NCBI GenBank assembly: GCA_905198865.1
Contig: CAJKEB010000031.1
Coordinates: forward strand, 1-21,080
Reading direction: 5' to 3'
Source: an uncultured Eubacteriales bacterium
GTDB lineage: Bacteria; Bacillota; Clostridia; Monoglobales; Monoglobaceae
Length of the DNA stretch: 21,080 nucleotides
Below the pieces are notes generated by a model that worked only from the letters and a program-made list of their open reading frames with translations, was not told where the DNA came from and searched no databases. This document shows, in pieces, positions 21,026 through 21,080 of the stretch. Numbering within the stretch: position 1 is the first letter of the stretch; each line of letters starts with the position of its first letter. Position numbers and translations under genes: made by a program.

Positions 21026-21080
21026 ATAAATTATAGTTTAAATTAATAAAGCCAGACCCAGTTCCGCCCGCCTAGCCCGG
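21026..21080. other. Window end after polC, with abrupt GC-rich tail
   Basis: AT-rich sequence continues to about 21048, after which the last ~30 bases are strongly C/G-rich (CCAGACCCAG, CCGCCCGCC). No gene or terminator can be called. The change may be the start of another element or an edge artefact of the assembly. Confidence 0.4.

Overview
This window reads as a stretch of chromosome from a low-GC, Gram-positive anaerobe of the class Clostridia, probably a gut lineage near Oscillospirales/Ruminococcaceae (the order-level guess is weak). The basis is the AT-rich sequence, a PolC-type replicative polymerase directly after ispG, the Firmicutes gene order rpmG-secE-nusG-rplK-rplA-rplJ-rplL with a Firmicutes-type L10 leader, a QueH-type queuosine enzyme, strong AGGAGG-type ribosome binding sites, TTG starts, and hairpin repeats of a kind common in gut Clostridia. 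Most of the window is core housekeeping DNA.

Layout. Positions 1-4230, minus strand: a translation/transcription block read from right to left, rpmG (L33), secE, nusG, rplK (L11), rplA (L1), rplJ (L10), rplL (L7/L12), then dtd. It has three visible control points: a near-consensus promoter before rpmG with a hairpin at the transcript 5' end; an RNA structure before rplK that mimics the L1-binding stalk of 23S rRNA; and a consensus promoter, L10 leader and attenuator before rplJ. Positions 4328-7138: a YkvI-like membrane transporter, an AT-rich gap with two hairpin repeats, a broken YczE/DUF6198-type membrane-protein gene interrupted at an A7 run and at a pentanucleotide (TTTTC) repeat, a 127-bp array of small hairpins, and a tRNA-Leu/tRNA-fMet pair on the minus strand. 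Positions 7190-12722, plus strand: rsmA, rdgB, parA, parB, a one-pass membrane coiled-coil protein, and serS. Two parS-like 16-mers lie at 8824 and 12735, one on each side of the parAB-serS cluster.

Positions 12765-15402, mainly minus strand: queH, an 84-codon unknown gene, a plus-strand tRNA-Arg, and a LytTR-PAS regulator whose end overlaps a zinc-ribbon reading frame. Positions 15546-21025, plus strand: ispG and polC. The last bases switch abruptly to GC-rich sequence.

How it fits together: the ribosomal block balances L1/L11 and L10/L12 by feedback on their own mRNAs; RsmA, SerS, Dtd, QueH and the tRNAs also serve translation; ParA/ParB/parS serve chromosome segregation and PolC replication; RdgB cleans the nucleotide pool; IspG makes isoprenoid precursors. 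I found no defence system, prophage, CRISPR array or secondary-metabolite cluster. The most unusual item is the TTTTC-repeat membrane-protein gene, which may be phase-variable or simply decaying. Frame breaks at homopolymers (6232-6238 and 14484-14488) should be checked against reads before being interpreted.
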